Shown one piece after another: positions 1 to 10,530 of a DNA stretch of 64,000 nucleotides. The stretch is from Nitzschia sp. DOCU1 (Eukaryota > Bacillariophyta > Bacillariophyceae > Bacillariales > Bacillariaceae): positions 1,302,001 to 1,366,000 of the forward strand of contig OX596000.1 of the NCBI GenBank assembly GCA_951394045.1, read 5' to 3'. Under the pieces are notes generated by a model that had not been told where the DNA came from, searched no databases, and worked only from the letters and a program-made list of their open reading frames with translations. Both the position numbers and the translations under genes were made by a program. Position 1 is the stretch's first letter, and each line of letters begins with the position of its first letter.

Positions 1-18
1 ACGCCCCCACTAACTATT

Positions 19-2028
19 ATGGTAATGCGTGCCCAGTTTCATGGAGCATGCAGAGTGGCTGCTTCGTCATCATCTGCGTCGGCTGTTCCGACAAGCTGCA
101 GAAACGAGGAGGAGCAGCAACATCATGAGCATTACATGTCCTCATCATCCATGGTGCGCCGGCATCGTGTACCAGCCATGGACGAAACAAAAACAGCACC
201 CAGTAGCGTGAACTCAGTACCCAAGAGACGAATCAAGCGGACTAGTACTACGCGGCGGACGAGAAGGAAATCTCCTCCTACTAGCTTGGCAACGAAATTT
301 CTGCGTCACTTTTCTTTGTGGAGAAACCTCGGCGGTACACCTACCATTTTGCTGATTGGCAATCTTTCAGGAATATTCTTGTGGTTGTCTGCTTGTTTGT
401 GGGTGGGATCCAAGATTCATCGTGATCATCCAACAACATCCTCTGTGGGCGGGACGATGACTATAGGACCAAGCACGGCATTCTTTTTGTACCATGAGGA
501 CCATACTAGGCTCCATCCTATTGGGTTTGCAGATGAAAAGTTGCATTCGAACAGCAAAACGCTTGTTCTTCGGGGAAGCAGGTCCACCTCTGCCGAAGAT
601 GACGACGAAATCGGTACTGACGATGACGAAATGGGTGACGACGATGAGTATACTCTGCAAGAGAACAAGAACCTGAAAAACTCACTCCAACGTCTATCAT
701 CCTCCAATCGTGTGTTGCCCATTACATGGCCTTTGGCCTATGGCGTTTCTCGAGAGCTGCTGCAAGCCAAGCATCATGACTTTGGGGGGTTGGAAATCCC
801 TAGTAGTACTTGGAATGGAACGCCGCATTCGGGTCGTGACGACATTAATCACAGTGCTGACGAAGTAGCTGTAGAAGACGAAGGCTATTCCCTTGCCTTG
901 GATGATGACTATCAGCTTGCCTTGTCGTCGACAGTTGAAGAAGAGAATAATGATGAAGATGAAGACGACTCTGATTCTCATCATTGTCGCCGGATTGCGG
1001 AGCATCGACTCTCCTTTCCAACTTGTAACGAATTGCATCAATTGGATCATGCCGCTGGGAATGTATTGGAGAGTGGATACGGATTCATCAACGATGGGTA
1101 CTTTCGAGATGTCTTTTCCTACAATCATAGCTACCCTGTTCTCGGCGTAGCCCGCGATCATCATGATCAAGTGGCCATCAAGCAAATTCACTATGAGGAT
1201 ACAGAAGAGGATCCACAAGTGTATTATGAATATGTCCGCATGGATGCCATTGTGGCAGAACGTTTGACGTCAAGTCCAAGAATCTATGATATCTATGGGT
1301 ATTGTGGCTTGTCGATTCTATCGGAATTCTTTCATCATGGTGATATTCAAGAACGGACCATGAATGAGGAAGATTATGGCTTTATGGATCCTTCCGACCT
1401 GGACGATGCCCAGAGCATACAACCTCAAAATGATTTGGAACCCAAACAAAAGTTGGTAGTGGCCTTGGAAATGGCTCAAAGTTTGGCGGATTTGCATGGG
1501 CATGCCGGTGGTCTGATCATTCATGATGACATTCAAATGACACAATTCTTATTGGATAAAGACAAAACCGCCGTCAAACTCAACGACTTTAATCGGGCCG
1601 TAATTCCTCTTTGGAATGACGCCCGAAATGAGTACTGCAAGTACCAGAATGGACGAGGCCAGGGATTCTGGCGATCACCCGAGGAATATCGCGACCAGCC
1701 CCTGACGGAAGCAATTGACATTTGGTCCTTGGGAAACAACTTTTATGGACTCTTGACGGGCTTGAATCCCTTGTATGATACCGCTGACGGAGACTCGGAT
1801 CTTGTCTCGTTGCGGATTGTCAAGGGCGAGACGGGCTTTTTGGATCCGCGGTATGCGCAGCGGAGCCAAGAGGAGAAGGTCTTGGGAAAAGTAATCAAAC
1901 AGTGTTGGGAATATGATCCCGCCGACAGGCCGACCATTTTTGAGATTGTCGACGAACTGCAAGTTGCTGTTCACAACTTGTTGGAAAGCAAAGGCATTTC
2001 CCGAAGTTCCGTTCTGGAATCATTGTGA
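19..2028 (+). CDS. Membrane-anchored divergent protein kinase (copy 1)
   Basis: Single exon, 669 aa. A basic, Ser-rich N-terminus is followed by one transmembrane helix at about residues 108-130, with no N-terminal signal peptide, which suggests type II topology. Next come an acidic Asp/Glu-rich linker and the conserved motif CRRxxxHRLxFPxCN, then a kinase-like domain from about residue 355 to the end. Visible kinase elements are the VAIK lysine (K388), HDD in place of HRD (D504), NDFN in place of DFG (D523) and a SPEEY motif in place of APE. The Asn that normally binds metal after HRD is Gln. The catalytic K/D/D set is therefore kept in altered surroundings, and activity is uncertain. It is convergent with the MEGLW gene on the other strand. 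No in-frame stop lies in the 18 bases before the ATG, so the true start could be upstream of the window. Substrate unknown. Confidence 0.85.
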   Translation: MVMRAQFHGACRVAASSSSASAVPTSCRNEEEQQHHEHYMSSSSMVRRHRVPAMDETKTAPSSVNSVPKRRIKRTSTTRRTRRKSPPTSLATKFLRHFSLWRNLGGTPTILLIGNLSGIFLWLSACLWVGSKIHRDHPTTSSVGGTMTIGPSTAFFLYHEDHTRLHPIGFADEKLHSNSKTLVLRGSRSTSAEDDDEIGTDDDEMGDDDEYTLQENKNLKNSLQRLSSSNRVLPITWPLAYGVSRELLQAKHHDFGGLEIPSSTWNGTPHSGRDDINHSADEVAVEDEGYSLALDDDYQLALSSTVEEENNDEDEDDSDSHHCRRIAEHRLSFPTCNELHQLDHAAGNVLESGYGFINDGYFRDVFSYNHSYPVLGVARDHHDQVAIKQIHYEDTEEDPQVYYEYVRMDAIVAERLTSSPRIYDIYGYCGLSILSEFFHHGDIQERTMNEEDYGFMDPSDLDDAQSIQPQNDLEPKQKLVVALEMAQSLADLHGHAGGLIIHDDIQMTQFLLDKDKTAVKLNDFNRAVIPLWNDARNEYCKYQNGRGQGFWRSPEEYRDQPLTEAIDIWSLGNNFYGLLTGLNPLYDTADGDSDLVSLRIVKGETGFLDPRYAQRSQEEKVLGKVIKQCWEYDPADRPTIFEIVDELQVAVHNLLESKGISRSSVLESL

Positions 2029-2899
2029 GACGAATGAGGCATTTTTAGTGTCAGGGGACAAGCAAGCAATCAGCATTTTTGAAGGATGCGTTAGTGGTTT
2101 TACAATATGTCCACACCCTGTTCGGTCGAAACGTCATTTGATCCAACAAAATCGCACCAAACATCCATTGGTAATACGATGCAGCAGCGACTATGCGCTG
2201 TCCTGTTAGCCACTACCTTGACGATCAAGGGCGCCAGGAGGCAGTCATCAAAACACCCTGGATCCGAGGAGATGACCCTTAGTTGAAGTATAGATCTCAT
2301 CTCTCCATGATTCTGTATTAATCTCCCCGTTAACGCTAGGCATTCCTCACGCCATTTCCTCCGTGTTTTGCTGGCCAGCACACACTATCACCTTTGAAGC
2401 AATTCACATCTTGGAACCCCCTACGAGTCCCAGTGCGGCAATGTGCGGCAATGCGCCAATGCGGCAGACAAGGAAGTCTTCGTCTCTGTTTCTGTCAAGG
2501 AATCCATTATTTTCCGAGCGGCGAGTGCAGCATACTAGTATGTATGGGTGAGTTCATACAGTAGTATTGAAGCAAACCAGATGCTGGCCAAGCGGACCAC
2601 ATTGTACTATACTGGCTACTCCGCAGAGTGCCAGGTAGTACCTCGTTTTCTTTTGAACCACTACTTCGCGTGGTCGTTTTTCGTTGCTTCCGTCAAATGA
2701 AACAAAGTCACTACCGGTACTAGTGGTAAAAATAGAAGTAAATATCTGACTATGGTTATCATCCCTGAAAGACTATGGTTAATCCCTGAAAGGTTGTATT
2801 TTATTTCTGGTACAGCTAGCCATTCTTGTCGCCATTTCCTCGACGGGTTGTTGGTGGCTATCTACAAGACGGAAAGCCCCCCACCAGATTGCTCGCAAA
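2029..2899. other. Intergenic, no gene recognised
   Basis: Only short overlapping open frames occur here, without family resemblance. This is the 3' side of the kinase gene and probably contains its terminator, which I cannot place. Confidence 0.5.
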
Positions 2900-3060
2900 C
2901 AAGGCAATTACCTCTAAGCAGAGATATACTCAAAACCGCCATGGGACAACAAATACTATTGGGACGGAAGTCGCGCACATTGTCTACAGATTGGATTCCC
3001 ATAGCGGCAAACCTTGGGCGTGGCGAATCCGTTTACTGTTCCATCGTTATCGTGTCAAGT
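2900..3060 (-). pseudogene. Decayed copy of the Cys-rich module of the MEGLW gene
   Basis: The + strand text around 2915-3050 (ATACTCAAAACC, GGGACAACAAA, ATTC-CATAGCGGCAAACC, GGGCGTGG) aligns base for base over long stretches with 3905-4025, which encodes a Cys-rich module of the MEGLW protein on the - strand. Substitutions and indels have broken the reading frame. It lies downstream (3' on the - strand) of the intact gene. It is therefore a relic either of extra modules of that gene or of a further gene copy. Confidence 0.6.
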
Positions 3061-3432
3061 ACATTATCTTGATAGAGCCTTCGTTTGAATGCACTTTGTA
3101 CGTCTTTGCAAGTATTCTCTGGACGTTATCGATAGCCCGGCTTGTGAAAGCCGCTCCAATCCTCGAAACTGCAGATTCGGATGGACAAGAGGACCGTATC
3201 GTAGCTGATGCGCAGCAGACAAGTTCTTTTTGGCCTACCTCTTTGCGAAGTCTTCGTTCATTGCGCCAGTCCCAATGGAAAAAGCCACCTACCGCTAGTA
3301 GCAGCAGCCAATAGAGGTAAATTCCTGCCTACTATGGATATCGTCCCTCAAATGGTCATACATTTCGGCACAGCCCCGGTTGCATCGCAACCAAGGAAAT
3401 GCCCGTGTTCATGTCTGTCTACTAACGAATTC

Positions 3433-6013
3433 TCACAAACGCCGTTCGCATCTTGGTACGCCCCCGCTACCAGTTGGATTGCAACGCAGGAAATCTTCAT
3501 TAAGATCCCTGTCGTTGCATCCATCATTATCAGGATCATCAGTATCAGTAAGATACCCGACCGCCGCAATATTGCGTTTGGGACAACAAGGATCCCCAAT
3601 CCTGGTTCCGCAGGATCTACATACTGGATTGTCGTAGCGACAAATCATGGGCGAGGGGTAACCGTTTACTGTCGTGGTGTCTTCGCAACCATCCCCATTC
3701 ATATCGTCGGTTACGAAGTCGGGAGTAGTCCCAGTATATCCAAGCTTTTCATTAACCGTACGGCCAGCCCCACAACATGCTTGTCCCCGCAAACCACAAG
3801 GCTCGAGACACCTCGGTACATTCCCAGCTCGTTCGCAAACAAGATCGATTCCAGTGTCAATATCTGTGTTCCTGCATCCATCATCATCATCATCATCAGT
3901 AGCCGAAATATACTCAAAACCCCCGTTGCGGGTGGGACAACAAAGTGTATCTTCACGGAATCCGCACTGTCTACATATTGAATTCTCATAGCGGCAAACC
4001 ATGGGCGTGGTCGTTCCGCCTACTGTCGTGGTGTCTTGGCAACCATCACCAGTATTGTCGGCTAGAAACACATTAGGGGTGGCGTCACCGTAATATCCAA
4101 GAAAATCACTCGAAATGGCTCTTGCGTCCCGACAACATGGTTGACGCCTCTCACCACAGTCCTCACTTGGCATAGTAGAGGGCGTCGTCGAAGGCTTATC
4201 CGAGGGTTTGTCACTTGGAAACTGACTTGGCGTCATGGAAGGCTTGTAAGATGGTGATTCACTTGGCAATAGCGATGGAACTTGGGATGGCTTAAGGGAA
4301 GGTTTGTCCGAGGGAGCTTCTGACGGGACAGCAGAAGGGAAGAATGTTGTCGGCATCGCGGAAGGAAGAGGAGTAGCCGTTGTCGGAACCGCAGAGGGAA
4401 TTGGCGATGGTGGACAGCTGCAAGCAGGAAGTTAGCAAAATTTCCAAAAGGAAAATTAGAGTAAGAATTGAGTGAGGTCGAAGAACTACGAGTGACCAGT
4501 CTTTCACATACCTTGTTTTGCTAGACTTGGCTGCCTTGCTTCCTGGAGCTTTAGTGCCTTTGGGAGCTTTGGTCCCCTTGGGAGCTTTGGAAGACCCGCA
4601 GCCGCTCTTGCTGCTCTTGGCCCCCAAATGCATGGACAAGGCGACACTGTTCGATGTGGCCAAGACGGAAACAGAAGTGATTCCAACAAAGTTGAAGTCC
4701 AAATTGGTCTTTCGGACATTGCTTTCAATCGTCATGATGACATTGGCAGCATTGAGTTTGTCGCCCTTGTTACGACCAATTTTCACAAGCTCTCGCTGCC
4801 CTGCAACAACGTCGCCATTGTACGTGTAACGGCTTTGGCTCTCATACGGCGACCCCGACTTGTCATCCACTTCTGGTTCCGCCCCCTTGTTGCCCTCCGG
4901 TTCGGAGCCGGCACCAATTTTGCTATTGTGGTAGGAATAACGACTTTGACTCTCGTAGGGCGACCACGACAGGGGGGTCTCCGACGATGGCTGGCCGTTG
5001 AGAGTCACGCCAGAGAGACTTCGGCGCCTTGCATACTGTCCATATTGGGACGGATAGATGGAGGCAAACGCAGTGCCATCGGAACATCCATCGCAAGAAA
5101 TCTTGGTCCCAACGGTCAGAACAAGAGCCGAAGTGTACGTGAGGCCGTTGCCGACCTGCTGTTCGGTCGGATAATTCACCAGGGCTTGATCGAGTACAAC
5201 GGCGTCAAACATCCAACGTTGAAATTCATCATCACAACCCTTGGAGACCGAGTTGTAAGCCTTGATGACAGCTTGGGTCAGTTCAAACCCTTCGGCATCT
5301 GTCACGGTCGACGTATAGCCGGCCAAAGTCAATTCGACCTGAGGATCCTTGACTTGTTCGATTCGGCCTGGTTCACATTTATTGCTCTTCTTGACCAAGA
5401 TGGTCGTCATGGGCACGACAACGAGCCAAAAGACCAAAAAGAGAGCAATTCCGATGCAATAACGGCGGGTGCACCAGCCGTTCTCGCCAGATTTCTTGAT
5501 GGGAATGCCCCGCCTCCATCGACTTGTCTTGGTGGATGAAGCAGAGCCATCGGCGTTAGCAGCAGCTGCACAACTAGGGTCCTCCTCCTCTCGACTGGTC
5601 TTGAAAGCAGAGGCAGGGGGTGCCTTCAAATGACGACGATTGTCCTGTATGTAACCTTTATTCTTGGAGATAACGGCATCGTGCACAAAACGATCCGAGG
5701 ACGATCGAGACGAGGTCGTCGATCGAGTCGTCGCCGATTTCGTAGACGCCGACGATCGATGAGGAGGGCGAACTGCTTCCACCATTCCCAGCTGCGAAGA
5801 CATGTAGGCCGGCGCCAGAGCTCCTTCTTCGTAATAGGCAGGGTAACTGTTGCGCCCATGGGGTGCCTGTCCTTGTCGGCGTCCATGCGGTTTGGAGTTT
5901 CCTTGGATACGGGTGCGACGGTCGTCATCATAACGTCGCAGCACAGGATCATCCTGAAGAAGGTCGACGAAGCGATCCACGTTGTCATAATCGTCGGACC
6001 AAAGGCCTTCCAT
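3433..6013 (-). CDS. Type II membrane protein, MEGLW family, with spliced Cys-rich C-terminal exon (copy 1)
   Basis: Two exons, 6013-4512 and 4417-3433. The intron 4511-4418 has GTATG at the donor and TTGCAG at the acceptor, in phase 2, and the join gives 828 aa. The cytoplasmic part starts MEGLWSDDYDNV and contains an APAYMSSQLGMVEAVRPP motif. A transmembrane helix follows the RRYCIG sequence (about residues 186-206). Outside lies an unrecognised domain with Cys in KCEPG, GCDDEFQRW and SCDGCSDG, then a Lys/Ser/Gly KGTKAPKGTKAP linker. Exon 2 adds PSxxPS stalk repeats and two related Cys-rich halves with CGxxxxPCC, DGC, CRYxN, CRxCG and CCP motifs and Asp runs that resemble calcium-binding loops. 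Unspliced, exon 1 reads 573 aa with an implausible tail, which supports splicing. Function unknown; surface adhesion or matrix attachment is a guess. Confidence 0.8.
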
Positions 6014-6619
6014 GATGGTGGTTGCTTGTTGATGAAATATGGCAGTGAGTAAATCCGACTTGGTGTTATCACCTCTGAGGGTGGTGGTTCAATTTCGAAT
6101 CCCGCCTATGCATCAGCCTTGGTGCTTCTTTGAGGGAATCATCAAATGATCCAAATTGGCGCCAAACGCATTGCACCCTGCCCAATTGCCGCATTGGAGG
6201 ACATTGCTCGTCCACACGTCATCCTACTGGTAGATCTGCTTGGGGTTTGAATTACATCTGCCCTAGCTAGGCCTTCCATGGCGGGTAGAACTGCCAGTTA
6301 CACCTGCCCAAGGCATTTCATGGTTGTTGGGTTGTCTTGCTGGGGAAAAATCTTAGGCTTACCTGGATCCTTCTTATGGATGTCAGATATGTGCCTTGGA
6401 GCGCACCTTGTGACGTCGGCAAGATCCACGCTTCAAAAATACGCCGACGGGATTCAATCCACCGATCCGAAGCATATCGACTACCGGTAGTAGGGGCATT
6501 CGTGTGAGAGCGACTTTTGGCGCCATTTTCTGAGAGGGGTAAGGATCCGATTCATTCCGTCCGAGACGGAACTTCAACAGCTTGTCCTGTTGGATTCATC
6601 ATGTACTTGGTACTTACGA
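6014..6619. other. Intergenic, probable divergent upstream region
   Basis: No gene is recognised. It holds the 5' side of the - strand MEGLW gene (ATG at 6013) and the unrecognisable start of the kinase relic on the + strand. No clear promoter motif is visible. Confidence 0.4.
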
Positions 6620-7734
6620 GGACGCTGGAACCCAGTACGGTTTTATTTTTCTATGATGACACAGCCGCCACACTCGGTTTTATGGATGAATTCGATCACA
6701 ACAAATGTCCACTTCTTCTTCGGGGAAGCACATCCCGTCCTCTTCCAGTCGTGGTAATGGGGGAGATACTGTCGAAAATGGTGACAACGACGAGGAAACG
6801 ATGGATAACAAAAGTGCAAACAGAAACAAAAAAGGGGTTCGAGCAGCTGCATCGAGCAGCTGCATCATCCATCCAATCGCTTGCTGCATATCCGATGGCC
6901 CCCGATCTATCCATTTTCTCGAGACCTTCTTTTGCAAGCCAACCACTTACCGTTTCGTAGCTGGAGTGGTCTGGAGTTCCTTTGAATTTAAAGCCAGGTG
7001 CTGCACGAACTATTGGCGCCGACTGGGTCTGGTCGTGACAATGCTTTGGATGATGACTATCAGCTTGCCTTGTCGTCGATGCAGCTGGAAGTGTGTTGGA
7101 GAGTGGTTGGTACGGATTCATCAAGTATGAGTGCTTTCGTGACGTTTTCTATGTACGATCATAGTGATCGTGGAGTCGGCGTGGCTCATAATCATGATCA
7201 TGGGCAGCACGATCGAGTGGCTCTGAAACAAAGGACATTCAAATGACACAATTCTTATTGAATAAAGACAAAACCGCCGTCAAACTCAACGACTTTAATC
7301 GGGCCGTAATTCCTCTTTGGAATGACGCCCGAAATGAGTACTGCAAGTACGAGAATGGACGAGGCCAGGGATTCTGGCGATCACCCGAGGAATATCGCGA
7401 CCAGCCCCTGACAGAAGGAATCGACATTTGGTCCTTGGGAAACAACTTTTATGGACTCTTGACGGGCTTGAATCCCTTGTATGATACCGCTGACGGAAAC
7501 TCGGATCTTGTCTCGTTGCGGATTGTCAAGGGCGAGACGGGCTTTTTGGATCCGCGGTATGCGCAGCGGAGCCAAGAGGAGAAGGTGTTGGGAAAAGTAA
7601 TCAAACAGTGTTGGGAATATGATCCCGCCGACAGGCCGGCCATTTTTGAGATTGTCGACGAACTAGAAGATGCTGTTCACAACTTATTGGAAAGCAAAGG
7701 CATTTCCCGAAGTTCCGTTCTGGAATCATTATGA
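6620..7734 (+). pseudogene. Kinase relic with internal deletion (copy of the gene at 19-2028)
   Basis: The last 163 codons (7243-7734) are almost identical to the C-terminal part of kinase copy 1, from the MTQFLL segment just after HDD, through NDFNRA, to the same RSSVLESL end. Upstream, scrambled matches to the first gene continue. 6640-6730 matches 478-585, including TTCTTCGGGGAAGCA. 7045-7080 matches 898-930 (TTGGATGATGACTATCAGCTTGCC). 7095-7228 matches 1065-1190. Near 7228 the sequence jumps straight to the equivalent of base 1530, so the glycine loop partner, alpha-C and most of the N-lobe to HDD are missing, and frames are broken before that. A protein made from 7243 alone would be a C-lobe fragment without catalytic residues other than NDFN. 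Confidence 0.85.
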
Positions 7735-8200
7735 GTCGAATAACGAACTCCTTTCAGGACCAGGCAGTATCGTTACTCCCCATCAAGCAACGGAACCCAT
7801 CATCCCAAGCTACCAAAGAAATCTTATTGAGATTTCAAATTACTGTATCATTCTAAGGGTAGGTAATACTTACACAAAGACAAGGACAATCCAGCGAGAT
7901 TCACGATACCAGTAGCAAGAAGTGTCTATTTTATTCCGTTGTCGGCCTAGCCAAAGCAGCTCCTTCCTTCATCGAAAGCGTGTGATCATTTTAATAGAGT
8001 CATACTATCATTAGTTGGTTTATGAATACAATATCCGCGAGGCGGTACCATAGTGCTTTGCAATTGACTTCCTTGTCCCGACACGATCGCTGCGGGCGTA
8101 ACTCTTCTCTGCTGCGCAGTCTTCGTTTGGCTCAAAGGAGGGCACCGTGTCAAATAGGATAGGAATGCTGCTTTTGGGTACAGAAAAGAGCCCCGTCGAG
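7735..8200. other. Intergenic between convergent kinase relic and MEGLW copy 2
   Basis: No gene is recognised. The first bases after the relic's stop (TGAGTCGAAT) resemble those after the intact kinase gene (TGAGACGAAT), so the duplication included some 3' flank. Confidence 0.5.
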
Positions 8201-9688
8201 TTAACGGGACGAAGCCTTGTGAGATTTCGGACCGCCCGAAAGCGCTCTGGCACGACCTGGAGCTTTGGTCCCCTTGGGGGCCTTAGTTCCTTTGGATCCT
8301 TTGGAACTAATGGAAGACGAGCTCTTGCTGCTCTTCGCCCCCAAATGCATGGACAAGGCGACACTGTTCGATGTGGCCAAGACGGAAACAGAAGTGATTC
8401 CAACAAAGTTGAAGTCCAAATTGGTCTTTCGGACATTACTTTCAATCGTCATGATGATATTGGCAGCATTGAGTTTGTCGCCCTTGTCACGACCAATTTT
8501 CAAAAGCTCTCGCTGCCCTGCAACGACATCGCCATTATAAGTGTAACGGCTTTTGCTCGCCAAGGGCGACCACGACTTATCATCCATTTCTAGCTCCGCC
8601 CTTTTGTTGCCGTCCGAGACAGGGTCGGCACCCATTTTGCTATTGTGGTCGGAATAACGACTCTGACTTTCGTAGGGCGACCACGACATGGGAGTCTCCG
8701 ACGATGGCTGGCCATTGAGGGTCACGCCAGAGAGACTTCGGCGCCTTGCATATTGTTGATATTGGGAAGGATAGATGGAGGCAAACGCAGTGCCATCGGA
8801 ACATCCATCGCAAGAAATCTTGGTCCCAACGGTAAGGACAAGGGCCGAAGTGTAGGTGAGCCCGTTGCCGACCTGCTGTTCGGTCGGGTAAGTCACCAGG
8901 GCTTGATCGAGTACAACGGCGTCAAACATCCAACGTTGAAATTCATCATCGCAACCCTTGGAGACCGAGTTGTAGGCCTTGATGACAGCTTGGGTCAGTT
9001 CAAACTGTTCGGTATCTGTCACGGTCGACGTATAGCCGGCCAAAGTCAATTCGACCTGAGGATCCTTGACTTGTTCGATTCGGCCTGGTTCACATTTATT
9101 CTTGCTTTGTTTGACCAAGATAGCCGTCATGGGCACGAGAACGAACCAAAAGCCCAAAAATAGAGTAACTCCGATGCAATAACGGCGGGTGCACCAGCCA
9201 TTTTCGCTAGGCTTCTTGATCAGAATGCCACGTCTCCATCGACTGGTCTTGGTTGGTGGGGAAGAGCCAGAATTAGGGTCTTCTCGCCTGCTCTTCAAAG
9301 CGGAGGCATGAGGTGCCTTATCCTGCATGTAACCTCCATTCTTGGAGATCACGGCATCTTGCACATAACGATCCGAGGAAGATCGAGAAGAGGCCGTCGA
9401 TCGAGTCCCCGACGACTTAACAGAGGCCGACGCCGAAGATCGAGGAGGACGAACCGCTTCCACCATTCCTAGTTGCGAAGACATGTAGGCCGGGGCCGGA
9501 GCTTCTTCTTCGTAATAGGCAGGGTAGCTGTTGCGTCCTTGCGGTGGTTGCCCTTGTTGACGACCTTTTGGCTTGGAGTTTCCTTGTGCCCGAGTGCGAC
9601 GGTCGTCATAATAACGTCTCGCGGGATCATCCTGGTGATCAGCGAACCGTTCCACGTTGTCATAATCGTCAGACCAAAGACCTTCCAT
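8201..9688 (-). CDS. Type II membrane protein, MEGLW family (copy 2)
   Basis: One open frame of 495 aa. It has the same order as copy 1: MEGLWSDDYDNV start, SYPAYYEEE and MSSQLGMVEAVRPP motifs, Ser-rich linker, transmembrane helix after RRYCIG (about residues 171-194), and the same ectodomain with KCEPG, GCDDEFQRWMFDAV and SCDGCSDGT. It ends in an SSKGSKGTKAPKGTKAP tail and stops shortly after. I see no counterpart of the spliced Cys-rich exon of copy 1 downstream. It is therefore either a shorter natural form or a copy whose 3' exon was lost. Ectodomain identity to copies 1 and 3 is high and the N-terminal third is more variable. Function unknown. Confidence 0.8.
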   Translation of the reverse strand: MEGLWSDDYDNVERFADHQDDPARRYYDDRRTRAQGNSKPKGRQQGQPPQGRNSYPAYYEEEAPAPAYMSSQLGMVEAVRPPRSSASASVKSSGTRSTASSRSSSDRYVQDAVISKNGGYMQDKAPHASALKSRREDPNSGSSPPTKTSRWRRGILIKKPSENGWCTRRYCIGVTLFLGFWFVLVPMTAILVKQSKNKCEPGRIEQVKDPQVELTLAGYTSTVTDTEQFELTQAVIKAYNSVSKGCDDEFQRWMFDAVVLDQALVTYPTEQQVGNGLTYTSALVLTVGTKISCDGCSDGTAFASIYPSQYQQYARRRSLSGVTLNGQPSSETPMSWSPYESQSRYSDHNSKMGADPVSDGNKRAELEMDDKSWSPLASKSRYTYNGDVVAGQRELLKIGRDKGDKLNAANIIMTIESNVRKTNLDFNFVGITSVSVLATSNSVALSMHLGAKSSKSSSSISSKGSKGTKAPKGTKAPGRARALSGGPKSHKASSR

Positions 9689-10530
9689 GATGGCTTCTTG
9701 TTGATGCAGTAGGAACGAATCGAATCAAACCAGCTTTGACCAAATTTATGTGGGGTCCTTTTCGCTGACAACCTTCGAAACGAGTAACCTGTATCTTGGA
9801 TTTCGCTTTCAAATCGACAACCTCCGAAAAGTGTGATCGCCCATCTCTCCGATTTTCGCTTTGAAACAGTTGAGACATACCAACGACATTTCCAGCATGA
9901 CAAATTCCCACAGAAAATATCCGTTGAAAGTTCTGGGCACTTATCCTTGATTTAAGAGTTAGCGTTTTCGTTCCTCCCATTAGAGGAACGGTGTCCGGCC
10001 CTGCGCGAGCGATTTAGGAAATACTTTCGGCGCGAAACTTGAGTTGACTTTGCCTAAGCCTCAGGTTAGGGATTTGGCTCCATATAAGCCTATTGGAATG
10101 CCAACTGGTCGCCGGACAAGCCTTCGGCATCACATCCACGTTTCAAACCCCATACTTAAGTGATTTCAAATGCTATGAGATCTACCAAGCCGTAGCTTTC
10201 GATAAAACCAAACCCGTCAATTGCGCGCGGCGAAAAGCGCGAAACGAGACAATTAGTTAAGCAACAAGCTATTCGATCTGGTATTCATTCGGGTGGTATG
10301 AAATACGGTCACAATGTCTGCGACGAGATTGCACTAATACTTCTTTTATTTGTTACAGCATCACAATCACCCGAAACCATGGCTCTGAACAATCTTCTCG
10401 GTCCCGAGCAAGCTATTATGAACGATAAGATGGGAAAGTCGCCCCCAGACCAGGTGCTGCACCTTCCGTAAACCCTACACGGTGGTCGCAGCACCAGCGG
10501 ATAGCCCAAGCCAGTAGTTGCCCCCTGAAG
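9689..10530. other. Intergenic, no gene recognised
   Basis: About 840 bases between two - strand paralogues. A 30-codon frame at 10379 with a good Kozak context (ACCATGGCT) is the only item of note and is too short to call. Confidence 0.4.

Noticed and set aside
3208..3981. 257-codon + strand frame
   Set aside because: Runs antisense to the Cys-rich exon, which has clear repeat structure on the - strand.
4628..5539. 303-codon + strand frame opposite the MEGLW gene (also 10972-11811)
   Set aside because: Antisense shadow. It recurs opposite each paralogue because the - strand coding sequence is conserved.
10379..10471. 30-codon frame with ACCATGGCT start context, preceded by a TTGTTACAG acceptor-like sequence
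   Set aside because: Too short, and no partner exon could be found.
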